From Cheiracanthium punctorium (Eukaryota > Arthropoda > Arachnida > Araneae > Cheiracanthiidae), in contig JAWZYV010015821.1 in assembly GCA_038373885.1 (NCBI GenBank), positions 63,446-127,445 of the forward strand: a stretch of 64,000 nucleotides of DNA, read 5' to 3'. Positions 39,551 through 51,085 of this stretch are shown here, piece after piece; position 1 is the stretch's first letter, and each line of letters opens with the position of its first letter. The notes below the pieces were generated by a model, which saw only the letters and a program-made list of their open reading frames with translations, was not told where the DNA came from and made no database searches. A program made the translations under genes and the position numbers.

Positions 39551-39700
39551 TTATACAACTGGTCGACTCTCTCCTTTCCTACCCCCTTTCACTCCTCAGA
39601 TTCTCCCCGCAGTTCGAAAACCCAAGCTGATCTCTGACGAGGGGGGCTCTTCGGAAGCTGACCGTTTTCACTCCCCCGCTTTAGTCGACCAGTTGTATAA
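39551..39700. mobile_element. 150-bp MITE with TTATACAACTGGTCGACT ends
   Basis: TTATACAACTGGTCGACT at the left is exactly inverted at the right (AGTCGACCAGTTGTATAA). The interior is GC-richer and non-coding. The same right terminus occurs alone at 51640-51657, followed as here by TGAATC, so that tail may belong to the element. Confidence 0.7.
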
Positions 39701-40205
39701 TGAATCGGAGCAAACGGAGCCCTTTTTCCCCCAAAAAAACCCCAGGGATTTTTTCCCTTGAACAGACCAGAAATAAAAGTTACGAGCTGAAAACTTCTTG
39801 TCAAGCTTTCTAAACTTTCTATTTATGCAATTAAACAGGTTTTGGCACATTATCTTTTAATAAACATTTATGAACGTTTATTCACATTTTTATACATTTA
39901 AAATTCTTTGTAAAAAAAATTAATGTTTTTTTAAGGCTGTAAGGGTATACTTTTCGAATTCCGCGCTCGATTTGTGTGCACATTTAAAATTCAAAAAGTT
40001 GTGCGCGCACAGGCCGCAGCGTGACACAGCTGGTATATGCGTACGGTATACATAAGCGATACACATTTTTCTCCACATGTTGTATTTTGTTCTATTTAAT
40101 CAATAATTATGTACGTGAATTTATTAGTTATCAATAATTATGTACTTACGTTGTAAGGAACAGTAATCCTGTTTATTTGTAATGAATGATCGATTTGTAA
40201 TTCAA
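39701..40205. other. AT-rich gap
   Basis: C/T-homopolymer-rich near 39720, then AT-rich. No gene seen. Confidence 0.6.
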
Positions 40206-42134
40206 ACTAGCTGTGTACCCTTCATTCGGGAGGAAGCAGATATTTTTCTAATACACCTGATTAAAATTTATTCAATCAGAGCAAAACCATGGAATTGTTT
40301 CACTCGTAACCTGGTATTACGATAGTTGGAAAAAAAACTACTTTACTTCGTGCAAATTTGTAATATAGTTTGTTTGTTTAACGTTTAGAGTTCTGCCCAC
40401 AACAGAGGAAGTTATTTGAACTTCATCTATGAAACCATAGCTCTTGAAACGGTTCGAATATTTCAGATAATAACCTAACCTGAATGGCTATCCCTGATCA
40501 GCAAATCGCAATTCGTAATCCAATAAGATTCCGCAAAGATATGGTTTACATCCGTTATAATTAAATTACCAATGATAATTCATTCAGAATTTTTAATTAA
40601 ATAAATAAACACGTACATGCGATACCATTCTTTATTTTTATTTATTTATTCTAAAGTTAAACAAGTATCTCTCTATTCTAAAAAAAAATAAGGGCCGCTG
40701 TCAAAAGCTTGTTCGCCTATCTTCTCCTAAACCGTGGGGATTTGGAATACATTTCGACTAAGGTGCCCACAGATTCGAAAAATTCCAAGGAACCTGCTAA
40801 GCTGACTTAAATTTCGAAAATCGAATTATTTTAGAAGATATTAATAAAAAAATAAACATAATGGTTGCCAGATTTGGCATAAAATTATTCATTCTTTTGC
40901 AACAAAGCGTTTCCAAGTATCTAGAATCGCGTGTAATTTACAAACATGAGTTAGAATTACGCCTATTTTACGCCAAAATAAAAACTATATGAAATAAGTA
41001 ACTCAAAATGTGTTACACAAAGTTGACAATTTTCAAACAGTAAGTTCACTTAGACAACAGGAGTTTAGAATTAGTCATTATTCGTTTTTCCAAAACAGAA
41101 TAACTAATATCTTGAAAATGAAAAATAATTAAAATGCAGATTATTTTAATGCCGGTTCGGTCCACCTAGATTATTTGCTACCAGTAGAAATATATTATAT
41201 ATTTAAACTATGCCATTATAGCAGTTATAGTACACTTTGGATATTTGCTAGCGCGACGAGATGGTACATTCGTGGTGCTAAGTACGCCAATCTGCAAACG
41301 ATTATGTAAATGAAAATATGGATAACGGTTTTCCGATAACCTTAAATGAACAGTAATTATAGGTTGTGAGCATGTGTGAATCGTCAAATAATGAAAAGTC
41401 GCCATGGGTGGCAAGCTATCCTATCTGTTCCGTAGCTTTTATTAACTTTAAACGTACGCGAGTCGCCAAATAATGAAAAATCGCCATGTGTGGCAAATTC
41501 GCAAGGTGTCCAATAGTTTTTACATTATTAAAAATACAGCTGAAACAGCTGTTCTGATTTTATTACGCTTTAATTCCTAATTAATATAAATTTGAATGGC
41601 AAGCTTAAATATCATTGTGTTTCTGAGGAGTGCAAATAATTTTTCCAGCGATTATAAGTGGAGTCTGCACTCCAGGTGTAGTATAGCTCAGGACCCGTAC
41701 AACACGGATTCCCATAACAACATACCTTCCGTGTTATGAGGGGAAGGGGTCTACTGTAGTGCGAAGTTTAAATTTTTATGTACCCAGGGGCGTAGCCAGA
41801 ATTTTTCCATGGGGGGGGGGTTACGACTACTGCAACTCATATATATGTATACATATGTGTGATAATGTAGTGAAGTATGTATATTTTGTATGGCAAAAAA
41901 TTTCTCATGGGGGGGGTTATGACCCCCCCTAACCCACCCCCTTGGCTACGCCTCTGTATGTACCAATGAACATGCAAGAACCAAGCAATGTGTAGCTCAG
42001 TAACATTCTATCTGATCCAATCTTCGAGTTTTGTCTGTTGAAATGATGTCTTTTTTACGAATAAGCCTGATTAGGGGCCGAATGCCTCATACGAAAAAGC
42101 GAGCGTAGCGAGTCTGGGGGCCTTGGCCCCTAGT
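40206..42134. repeat. Repeat bounded by ACTAGCTGTGTACCC and CTAGT
   Basis: The left end ACTAGCTGTGTACCC is shared with the block at 42439. The right end has a small hairpin GGGGGCCTTGGCCCC followed by TAGT, preceded by GCGAGCGTAGCGAG. The body is AT-rich and non-coding, with a local duplication around AAATAATGAAAA at 41390-41480 and a nested hAT MITE at 41785. The superfamily is unclear. The hairpin plus CTAG end recalls a Helitron 3' end, but no TC 5' end is seen. Confidence 0.4.
41785..41956. mobile_element. hAT MITE, 172 bp, CGTAGCC family copy 2
   Basis: The termini CAGGGGCGTAGCC and CAGAGGCGTAGCC (right, reverse complement) are flanked by an exact TATGTACC duplication (41777-41784, 41957-41964). 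The body is very close to the copy at 23428. Non-coding. Confidence 0.92.
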
Positions 42135-42438
42135 ATTATAAAAACATTCTCACCATTATCTATCTCTCATATATTTAGGCAGAAAATATTTAATTACAAT
42201 CAATTTTCTAAGACATAGAATCCAAATGACCCCTGTCACGACCATGCCCATGCACTGCTATACATGATAAGGATTTCATTAATAATGATTATGAACATAT
42301 TATTACTGTTCACCTCAAAATAGTAAAGGATATCTATTAATAGAAACTTGTGGGAAATGGTACCGAATATACGATTCCTTCTAAGTTTACTTTAAATCGT
42401 ATACTATAACAAGTTTCACATAATCGAGATTATTTTAT

Positions 42439-44627
42439 ACTAGCTGTGTACCCGTTCTTCGCACGGTAGGAAACGAATATTTTCCTAAAATAAATACCTG
42501 TGCCATAAAAAAAAAAATACAATTTAGGTAGTCTCTTTTGTTGAAACTATCACGGTATACATTAACGCAACGTAAGATTATACTTTAGTTAGTTGCAAGA
42601 TGACCGTTGAAAAATGATGAAGAGACCACTTTTAATTTCACGAAACATTTATTAATGTGGTATACTGTGCTTCAATTCATATTAACCTAAAAAATCTAAC
42701 TAATACTACCTATAGCTGTCTATTACTTATTAAATGTTGTTGATCTTCGTTTCCCCCCTCTCTAATGCTCAATTTAAATAATCAGTGTAGGAATTTGAAA
42801 CCAGTGGTGCCTTTTCTACTCTTTGATGATTCTTAGCAATTTATACATTAGCATAAACAATAAATATTATTTATAATGGTTGCCATTAAAACACCTCTCC
42901 TTATCTTTTTAAGCATAATTCTTGTCAGATTGGCGCAAATTTAGCACCGCAAATTATTTCATCTCGCCGTGATGGAAAATATCCAAGGTGTACCAATCTA
43001 AATATTTAAATCCTCTATGGTTCAGTTTTGTGATAAACATCAAACTGTGTAATCTCTTGAAGATATTTAGAATCGCTCAAATTGAGAATAGGGTGTTAAA
43101 TTGTGTAGCAGAGTTTAGAATTTCACGCAATTTTTCAATTTATGATGTTACGTTCTGACCATGCTTGTTTAGTCTGGTTATTTATCACAGTTGTTTTCAA
43201 ACGGATTAATATTGTAACTCACTTGCAACAGAGCTTATTAAAGTTAATTTTGAGATGCTGGTGTGATGCCTAGCTAATCAGTATTTAAATATTTTTCAGA
43301 GCTATGTTGCTAATGGCGTAAATTTTGTGGAAGAACTTGTTAAATTTCTGGATTTCCGCCAAAAAATGTATAATTAATATATGTATACCGCCAAAAGTTG
43401 TCAAAACTTGGCAACATTTTGCGCGATTTTTGGAATTCATACTATGGCTGTCGTTAGGCCGATAATGAATACTATGTTTTATGTTAATTAGTATTTTCCC
43501 CCCTGTGGCCCCTTTTGAATTTCTCACTATTTTAAAAATTGTAATTTTCCTTTCGTTGTTCTGGTTGCTGAAAAATAATAGTGTTCAAAAATCGTCAAGG
43601 GTAGCTCATGCATTAAACAAAATACTTTTAAAATTTCATAATAGTAAATTTTTACGTAGATTTCTATTGCATTTTTAAACTCGTGACATAAAAATGACGT
43701 CATTTCATTTATGATAAACCAATTTTTTTTACAGTTATGTCTATCTCTAGCATATAGATGATATATGACATGATCAATATTGCTTCCAAAACTTATTTGC
43801 GCTCCGTAGAAATACAATGATGTTTGGTGTTGCCATTGAAAAGGCGTGTTAATTACAGGAGCTAAAGCGTCATAATATCAGAACATATGTCTCATTTTAC
43901 CGAGCTGTACAAGTCTCCCTTAACGTGTTACACGAAAACGATCGTAATGTTTTCGCCGTGTTCCAAGAATTCGTGTTGTAGACCCATGTTATAAAGGGTT
44001 AAATTGTAATCTGTAAAAAATGAAATATGAAATTAGTTATTTATTTAGTGTGAATTGACAGTGAGATCAACGTCACTTTTATGTAACAAGTGTGATACTG
44101 TATTAAGAGTTCAATAAGGGTAATAAGCCTTTTTTCTCAGAAGTTACATCACGAACGTTTTCATTTAGAAAAGTGACATGATTTTCACCGGAGCAGGGTG
44201 CATTTTTGACTTTTAAACGTAAATGATGCATCCATTGTTTCATGAAGGTTTTTTAATTTAGGTAAAGTCGTGTGTAACATAACTGCGCTAATACATTGTC
44301 CACGCTTTGCGAATTGCAAGATAAAATTGTTGTCAACATCATGCAATGTTATTTATGTGGTATATACTATATATTAATGCTATAAATTAAACCTCACAAA
44401 AAGAATTATATGTTGTAGAAACCAGGCATTTTTCGAAAGCATCAGGCATTTTTCGAAAACTTCTTTCCTTTTTGATCGCCAAAATTTGCACTCATGACAT
44501 CAACTTTTAGTCACGATTCAAGTATTTTTTCACGTTTTGAAATTCCGCATTACTAGGTTTAATTCGAAATATAAGTGCAAAGAAAATATTCGTTTCCCAC
44601 CGTGCGGAGAACGGGTACGCAGCTAGT
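42439..44627. repeat. Large block with inverted ACTAGCTGYGTACCCG ends
   Basis: The left end (ACTAGCTGTGTACCCGTTCT...GCACGG, then GAAACGAATATTTTC) is inverted at the right end (GAAAATATTCGTTTCCC...ACGGGTACGCAGCTAGT), about 50 bp of inverted similarity. The interior of 2.1 kb is AT-rich. No open frame there has a recognisable domain. It may be one non-autonomous transposon or two oppositely placed copies. Confidence 0.5.
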
Positions 44628-45646
44628 CAGATCTATTAAAATTCGTATGTTCGTATCGTGCGTGGCTGAATGACATTTTCGTACAAACTTTGTATAGTTT
44701 GACTTCGGATCGCGTAGAATATTGGCAATCTGTTCGTGAAAGTGAATCCAAATAAGCGGGTCGGGTAAAGCCAGCGGAGTGAATGTACCTGTTTCCTCTT
44801 GTGTTGACGTCCACGCTCAGTAATCTATAATAATCTGTAATGCACTGAAATATTGCATGCGGGACTTTTATTATCATTGTTATTAATGAGGATATCAGCG
44901 CGGAGTCTGAGCGGCACGTAACGGCCAGTATGAATGTAGCTTTACTTCTTCATAACTACGTCTAAGTAACTGAGCATCAGTCGTACATCTGACTGCCATC
45001 CCCATCATCTAATGGACGTGCCCGTTTCCTACTATAGGCCGGAAGTTTAAGTTTCTACGTAATCCGTAGTCAAATAGTATCTGTCTATGCCTCTGAGCTA
45101 GAATTCTAACCAAGTTAAGAACTTAGCTGAGTGATCGAAGTATCTGCATAACAATTTCGTGCAAACCTTGACAAGGCGCATCTATTGTGGGATTTTCAAT
45201 TTACGACAAACTTATTCTCTATACATCGGCACGTTATCGCACATTTCGGTCCTGGTTTTCTGTGGGGCCCCAAAAGTGAAAGGTACCGAAATATGTTTAA
45301 ATGAAATATATCAAAATGTAAATAATTTAATTCATTTTATTAATTTAATTTATAATTCAATTAATTTAACCACATGATATACATTTTTCGGTACTGACGT
45401 AGCATACCGGTGGACCACCTAGACGAGCGATTTTTCTTTAAGATAAATGCCGGACAATTGAAACTATTGATGATATGGAATACGATTGGCAATAGTTTGC
45501 TAGCACATTTCACGTAAAAATAGTTTGGCGCCAATGACCACCGGTATATTACGTTCAAGAACTGATTAACACTCTCTATAGACCTGCTTTCATTTCGAGG
45601 CTCCCTCTCACCTACTCCTATTCCATTACCTAAGGTGCCCATTCGT
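44628..45646. other. Gap, nothing recognised
   Basis: Mixed composition, somewhat GC-richer at 44640-45060. Short open frames without recognisable motifs. Confidence 0.5.
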
Positions 45647-45898
45647 TAAGGTGACCAAACGTCCCCGTTTTCCGGGGCAGTCCCCAATTTCAGGACGTTC
45701 TCCAAATTGTACCCACAGTGTAAAACGGGAATTGGGGACAATTTTTAATTATTGCATTTGTTTTTAATTAAATTAATGTTAAATATTTCACTAATTATAA
45801 AAATTGGGGACATGTCCCCGATTCTATGTTCAAAAATCTCGCCACCTTACAATACGTCCCCAATTTTTGAGGACAGTCCCCGATTTCTGCGGTTCTTT

Positions 45899-46087
45899 CG
45901 GGGCCATCGTGATTCTACCAGGCCTGCTTGTGCATTCCGATGACTCATCCAAAGAGTCCTAAAGATGCTCACGTATTGGTTCCAGCACTTAGATACATCA
46001 TCTAACGGTCGAATCTAACCAATCAGGCCACGTTCGTAGGCCTTTATCGGAGTGCACAAGCAGGCCCGGTAGAATCACGATGGCCCC
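45899..46087. mobile_element. 189-bp MITE nested in the GTCCCC element
   Basis: The inverted ends CGGGGCCATCGTGATTCTACC run on through GGCCTGCTTGTGCA, about 40 bp with two or three mismatches. The flanks GGTTCTTT (45891-45898) and GATTCTTT (46088-46095) look like an 8-bp duplication with one mismatch. Non-coding. Confidence 0.75.
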
Positions 46088-46439
46088 GATTCTTTGGCAT
46101 TTGTCCCCAAAATGCAAAACAGCATTTGGGGACAATTTATAATTATTACATTGTTTTTTAATTAGATTATTGATAACACTAGTCAACAAATTTGAACTTT
46201 TTTTCTGTCTCTGGTTTGTAAATGGGTGGATTTACTTAATTTCGGGGTAATGAATTCACTGGTAAAATCAATTTATGTCTATCACGTCACATTTCCAAGA
46301 GGCACAAGAAAATCAGCAGCAATACCGACAAAATTTGATATAATTGAAACTAACAAGAAATTCATATTAAGAACTTAATAATTCAATATTATTTCATAGG
46401 TATACATTGGTTTTTATATGTATACACATGCCAACATAG

Positions 46440-47160
46440 ATATCATCTTTTTCCTGTCCAAAATGCCTTTCCCACTTGGTTTGAATGAGGTCCAAGCCGC
46501 TAACTCAATATTTGTCAGTCTGATATCAAAAGGATGGATCGTTGAATAATTTTTCTATTTGTGGTCCAATAAATATACTTTCTTTTAACTTTGCTTCACA
46601 CAGCTTGAGAAACTTTTCTTTCAAATAATTGAAGACCTGACCTCACTTATCCAGGCCTTTAACAAAGTTCTTCATAAAACCAAACTTGACATGAATCGGA
46701 GACAAACTGATTTTATTAGGCTCAACCAGTGGAGTATTTTTCACATTTTCCTTTACAGCTACATGTGATTTCCTTTTAAGCCACTTTACTGTATAGTGGC
46801 CAAAGTTTCATAAGTTTCTTTCAAGTCTACTGCATGAGCCAAAGGCACAGATGGAAAAATATTGCCATTATGCAGTAGTACTGCTTTCAATCTGGTTTGT
46901 CCAAGAGTCAATAAAGAGTGACTATTCCTGATAGTTATGTTGTACACCTAGCTGCATCAGCAGACCATTGACATCTCTACATACACACATTGAATTCTGC
47001 ATGTCAAAATATGGAGCGAATGAAGTACCTTTTGATCTCAAACAGGAAATTTTTGTACCTGGAGCTAGATCGTTTCATTGTTGCAATCTCGACCCCAAAA
47101 GTTCAGCTTGCTGTTTTGAAAGTTTTAGATCGCGAACCAAATTGTTCAACTCCTTTTGAT
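46440..47160 (-). pseudogene. Decayed ORF of an uncharacterised repetitive arthropod protein family
   Basis: Read on the minus strand in shifting frames: NNLVRDLKLSKQQAELLGSR, KGTSFAPYFDMQNSM, TRLKAVLLHNGNIFPSVPLA, EPNKISLSPIHVKFGFMKNF and EAKLKESIFIGPQIEKL. I recall the same order of motifs from many multi-copy, unnamed arthropod proteins, so this is probably the gene of a transposon family, but I cannot name a biochemical function. Several stops and at least three frame changes make it a pseudogene. It lies inside the element bounded by TAAGGTGACCA ends. The C-terminal part, usually ending in SDEHGERFHQ-like sequence, was not found. Confidence 0.6.
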
Positions 47161-48198
47161 TAAAGGGCTGAAGCGAAAAATCTTGAGAATGAGGGGAATA
47201 TTTTCTACAGGTTCTTGATCAGCATCTTCAGATTAACTTGTCATTGTTTCTGATTCTATGTTTTGCAGATTACAGGCAGACAGGCAACCTTTCATTATGT
47301 CACTGGCAAATGCACTGAAGATACATTTTACACTTAATTTTATTTCTAGTTTTGATAGAGAATGCCCTGAAATATTTGTAAGAGAAAAGTTCTAGGCTGG
47401 AAAATTATCCTTAGGCTAACTCCACACCATAGGAATTGAGAATTCATAGCTCGACATTTTCCTTTCAGTCACTTGGTTAAAGTAGTAGTACAAGTAGTAC
47501 ATGTTATGCACGAATACGAGGCGCAAAAGTTTTATCTTGATCACCAAGAGAACTATCAAAATATAATTTATAGGCCTTCTGGAGCTTTTTGGGTGAATTT
47601 CTCACAGACATAACAAAAGTTTTTGGGGTGGTTAAGACAACAACTATGTTTACTAGTTGTTATTTTTAGTAAACGTAAGTTTTAAATATATGTATAAAGC
47701 AATTTTAAAATAAAAATACCTCTCAATAGAAACACTCACTTATTAAAAAAACAAAACTTATAATACATTCTTAGGCTGAGATAAATACAATAGTAATTGC
47801 ACCATGCACGTTTCAACATTCACTAGGTCATAATGTTTATTTTGCACTACTGGATTATCTCTCCATCTAATGAATAACACTTGCCTGTGTAACATCTGAC
47901 ATCAAGTGACAATTTGTTGATCTTATAGCACTCTTGTACAAAACTTTAGAAAAAAAAATTAAAAATTAAACATTAAAATAAAAGAACGGAAAATAGTGAA
48001 ATTAAGAAAAAAATAAATAAAAATCCTTAAAAACTCAAATCTTACGCGCTAGAGCATTTTGAAAGGTTGATTCGGATTTTACACGGCAAAATGGCTGTTG
48101 AATAGTGTAATTATTTCATTAATTATAAAATATCCCCAATCTTGTTTCAGAATCGGGGACATGTCCTCAACTCTAGGTTAAAAAATATGGTCACTTTA

Positions 48199-48631
48199 CC
48201 ATTACCACATGTAGGACTAACAAATACAGGGGGATTCATAATGAATGGAACAAAAAGAAAACATGATTGTGAACGTTGTAATTAATATATTTAGAAAATT
48301 CAAATTTACCTCAAAACTACATTTATTGAGGTTTCTACAGGTGTTCAATATGTGCCCCTCCGGTGACACGGCGTTGATTTTGAGGTATTCCGCAAAAACG
48401 AATCACGAATTCTTTCAACCACTTCGGGTTTTGTTTCTTTTCGTCCTGGGCTTTTGTTCTTGCCAGTCAAGAAGAATATATTTGATTTCTATAAAAATAG
48501 TTGCGGGTGACATAGCTCCAAGAGAATCCTTTACTTTTTAGCACGCCCCGCAAAAAAAGTGTCACGATTATTTTAACAGCACTGACATCTGCTGAAAAAT
48601 TGAAGAATACGAGAACAGCTGGATAGATTGT
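48199..48631. other. Gap, nothing recognised
   Basis: A 98-codon open frame at 48245-48541 on the + strand has no motif I recognise and the AT-rich codon use of random sequence. Confidence 0.5.
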
Positions 48632-48907
48632 CCAATGCTAAAAAAAGGGCAGCCATTACCGTCGCTCGACTTAACTACCAGCAAGATGGCGGACGGTCAA
48701 AACGTTCATCGCGTGCCACAGATCTAGAGACCCCTTTTTGACGCAGCTGGCTGTGCCCCACAGTAATTTTGTGCACTGTGCCGCACAGCCAGCCGCGCCA
48801 AAAAAGGGTCCCTAGATCTGTGGCACACGGTGAACGTTTCGACCGTCCGCCATCTTGCTGGAAGTTAAGTCGAGCGATGGCAACGGCTGCCCTTTTTTCA
48901 GCATTGG
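48632..48907. mobile_element. 276-bp near-perfect palindromic MITE
   Basis: CCAATGCTAAAAAAAGGGCAGCC at the left pairs with GGCTGCCC...CAGCATTGG at the right. The arms continue through GTCGCTCGACTTAACT, CAAGATGGCGGACGGTC, GTGCCACAGATCTAG and GACCCTTTTTTG-like sequence to a loop near 48770. Arms are about 130 bp with few mismatches. GC-rich compared with its flanks. No target duplication was established. Confidence 0.85.
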
Positions 48908-49509
48908 GAAAGGGTTGCGCCTCAAAGGGTTAAACACAAAGCAAAAATAATTTTCATCATTAAAGTAAGAATTAAAGTAAGAAGTTTAATATTTTTTTAT
49001 ATTAAATAAAAATCATAAATCACTTCTAATCCATAATATAGAGGTGCCTAAAGAACACTAACCTAGTGTTTTCTTCATTATATATCGACCTTAGACATAT
49101 GGAATTAATTATAAAGTTACTTTATGGTGCCGAATAAAAATTTCAGGATATTAAATGTAAATAAATACAATAGACCTCTATACATTAAAGAAGTGATGTA
49201 GGAGTTTCAGTTTTTCTCATGAAAACGCTTACAGATTCAGTACAATATAGATTATGTTTGCCATATTGGAAAGAAGAGAAAAGAAGGGAAATAATTAAAT
49301 TAAGAATAAAAATCCAGCATAATATAAATATAAAAATTACTATATGAAAATTCAGGGAGGCGCAGGTGCCTCCATGCTCTATGCTGCCGATGCCCATGGT
49401 TAAAAAACGAACCGTTACAGTTTAATTTTTTTGCTTAAATCAAACAGTCTTTAACGCTCTAAGTAAATTAATTTTTACAGGACGCGCCTCGACAGTTTCT
49501 ACATATATA
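48908..49509. other. AT-rich gap
   Basis: No gene or repeat structure recognised. Confidence 0.6.
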
Positions 49510-49701
49510 CAGGGTGTCCCAAAAAGGTGGTAACGGGCTTTAATTCCTTACTTATTAGAGATAACTGGGTAGTGTAAATTGGAAAAATGTTCAAAATGAG
49601 GTCGGAAATAAGACTCTGTTAAGAAAAATATCCTCTCGTTACCCACTTATCTCTCATAGATAAAGAGTTAAAGCCCATTACCACCTTTTCGGGACACCCT
49701 G
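49510..49701. mobile_element. 192-bp mariner-like MITE, CAGGGTGTCCC ends
   Basis: The ends CAGGGTGTCCCAAAAAGGTG and its inverse match over about 30 bp, continuing through GGTAACGGGCTTTAA. TA flanks both ends (49508-49509, 49702-49703). Non-coding. CAGGGTGTCCC termini are typical of Tc1/mariner relatives. Confidence 0.85.
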
Positions 49702-50303
49702 TAGAAATTTACTATGTTTGAAAAGTTTAGGAGGCACGAATTATTTTTAATAAATATTTATTTACCGTGAATGTTTACGTTATGAAAACCTATTTTTAAA
49801 AACTTGTATAGTATTTCTCTGTAGCTATTGAAAATGAGCAACGTGAAATTTTAAAATTCGACTAGACTAATTGACATTTTAATTATTTTTAAAAAATGTA
49901 TTGTAAGTAAACCAGTTCAATAAGCATCTTCTTAATTGCATTCCGAACATTATTAATTTTTTTTCATAAGGATAATTACATCATTAACATAACGGAAAAA
50001 AAAGCATTACTTCAGCAAGCTATTCATTCTAAGAATTATTATTTAAAACCAAAGAGTTAAGAAGATAAATTACCATGAATCAGATTAAACTCTTGCACTT
50101 ATAAAAAGAAAACCAGTAATAATAAGCCATAGCTGATTACAAATCAGACTGAATGTGATTACATATTACAGAGAATGTGCATGTTAAATCTGTCTAGTGT
50201 TAGACTCTTATTTGCCTGTTAGGTGAGAGATGGTATTTCAAATTTTCGAAACTGCTATAATATTTGTTACTGAATGACTAGTTCTGAACTTAGTCCTAAG
50301 AAT

Positions 50304-50308
<5 letters not shown>
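49702..50308. other. AT-rich gap
   Basis: No gene or repeat structure recognised. Confidence 0.6.

Positions 50309-50354
<46 letters not shown>
50309..50354. repeat. (TA)n microsatellite
   Basis: About 23 TA units. The LINE remnant begins directly after it. The Ile-Tyr open frames across it are artefacts. Confidence 0.95.
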
Positions 50355-50357
<3 letters not shown>

Positions 50358-50359
<2 letters not shown>

Positions 50360-51085
50360 CAGTTTATTAAAAAAAAACGCCATATCAATAGCATTATCTC
50401 TAAAGCTTACAAAAAACTTGGTTTTCTTAAGTGCAAAACTAAAGAATTTTCTAACCTTCATGCATTAAAAATCTTATACTTTAGTTTGATACGCTTTAAT
50501 CTTGAATATTGTAGTCTTGTTTGGGATCCGTATTAAAAAAATAAAATGAAAATTCTTGAGCGGGTGCAGACTCAGTTTACTCGTTATTCATATTACAAAA
50601 GTAATCCTATTTACATTCCGAATATTTCTTCATCTTACTTGAGAAGTGTTTTTGGTCTTCCTAGTTTAAGTTCTCGTCGTGATCTCTTTTGTTTATTATT
50701 TTTTTTATAAAGTTGTCAATAATATGGTACACTGCAGTGATATTCTACAAAGTATTTGTGTAAATGTACCGAACAGGTCTCTTCGTAATAGCCATTTATT
50801 TGTGGATTCAATTATAAAATATAATTACATATACTTTTCGTTATCTAAATTTTATAAAATTTATAATAAGTTTTCTTTGGATTTGGATATTTTTAACATG
50901 CCTTTTAAAGTCTTTAGAGTTAAGTGTTTTGAACTTTTGCAGTCATGACTGGTATTTATTTTATCTCTGTATTTTATCTTTTTTAATTTTGCCTTATGTA
51001 ATTTGTCCTTTTATGCATCACTGTAAATGGATTTTAATCTGTAGTGTGCATTTCTTTTATGAAATAAATGAAATGAAATGAAAAT
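50358..51085 (+). pseudogene. 5'-truncated LINE, C-terminal end of reverse transcriptase ORF
   Basis: The translation reads AYKKLGFLKCKTKEFSN, LIRFNLEYCSLVWDPY, KILERVQTQFTRYSYY, LSSRRDLFCLLFFYKVVNN and VNVPNRSLRNSHLFV, the familiar thumb/C-terminal region of Jockey/CR1-like non-LTR elements. A stop at 50536 and a frameshift near 50690 break it. It ends at TGA 50946, followed by a short 3' UTR and a tail of ATGAA repeats (51060-51082), the simple-repeat tail common in such LINEs. The 5' part, including the catalytic RT domain, is missing, as expected from incomplete reverse transcription. Confidence 0.8.

Larger units (their letters stand above)
45647..48198. mobile_element. 2.55-kb element with TAAGGTGACCA ends and decayed ORF
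   Basis: The left end TAAGGTGACCAAACGTCCCC and right end (reverse complement TAAAGTGACCATA) match imperfectly. Flanks CCATTCGT and CCATTACC may be a worn 8-bp duplication. Subterminal GGGGACAAT and GTCCCCGATT words recur at both ends (45660-45895, 46085-46160, 48120-48175). It contains a minus-strand pseudogene and a nested MITE at 45899. Confidence 0.5.

Noticed and set aside
40206..42134. Helitron call based on a 3' hairpin before CTAGT
   Set aside because: No TC 5' terminus or A/T target context was found, and the left end matches an element with inverted termini instead.
48245..48541. 98-codon + strand frame as a possible gene
   Set aside because: No domain, repeat or splice context, and composition like random AT-rich sequence.
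50274..50468. Ile-Tyr repeat open frames on both strands
   Set aside because: They are translations of a (TA)n microsatellite.
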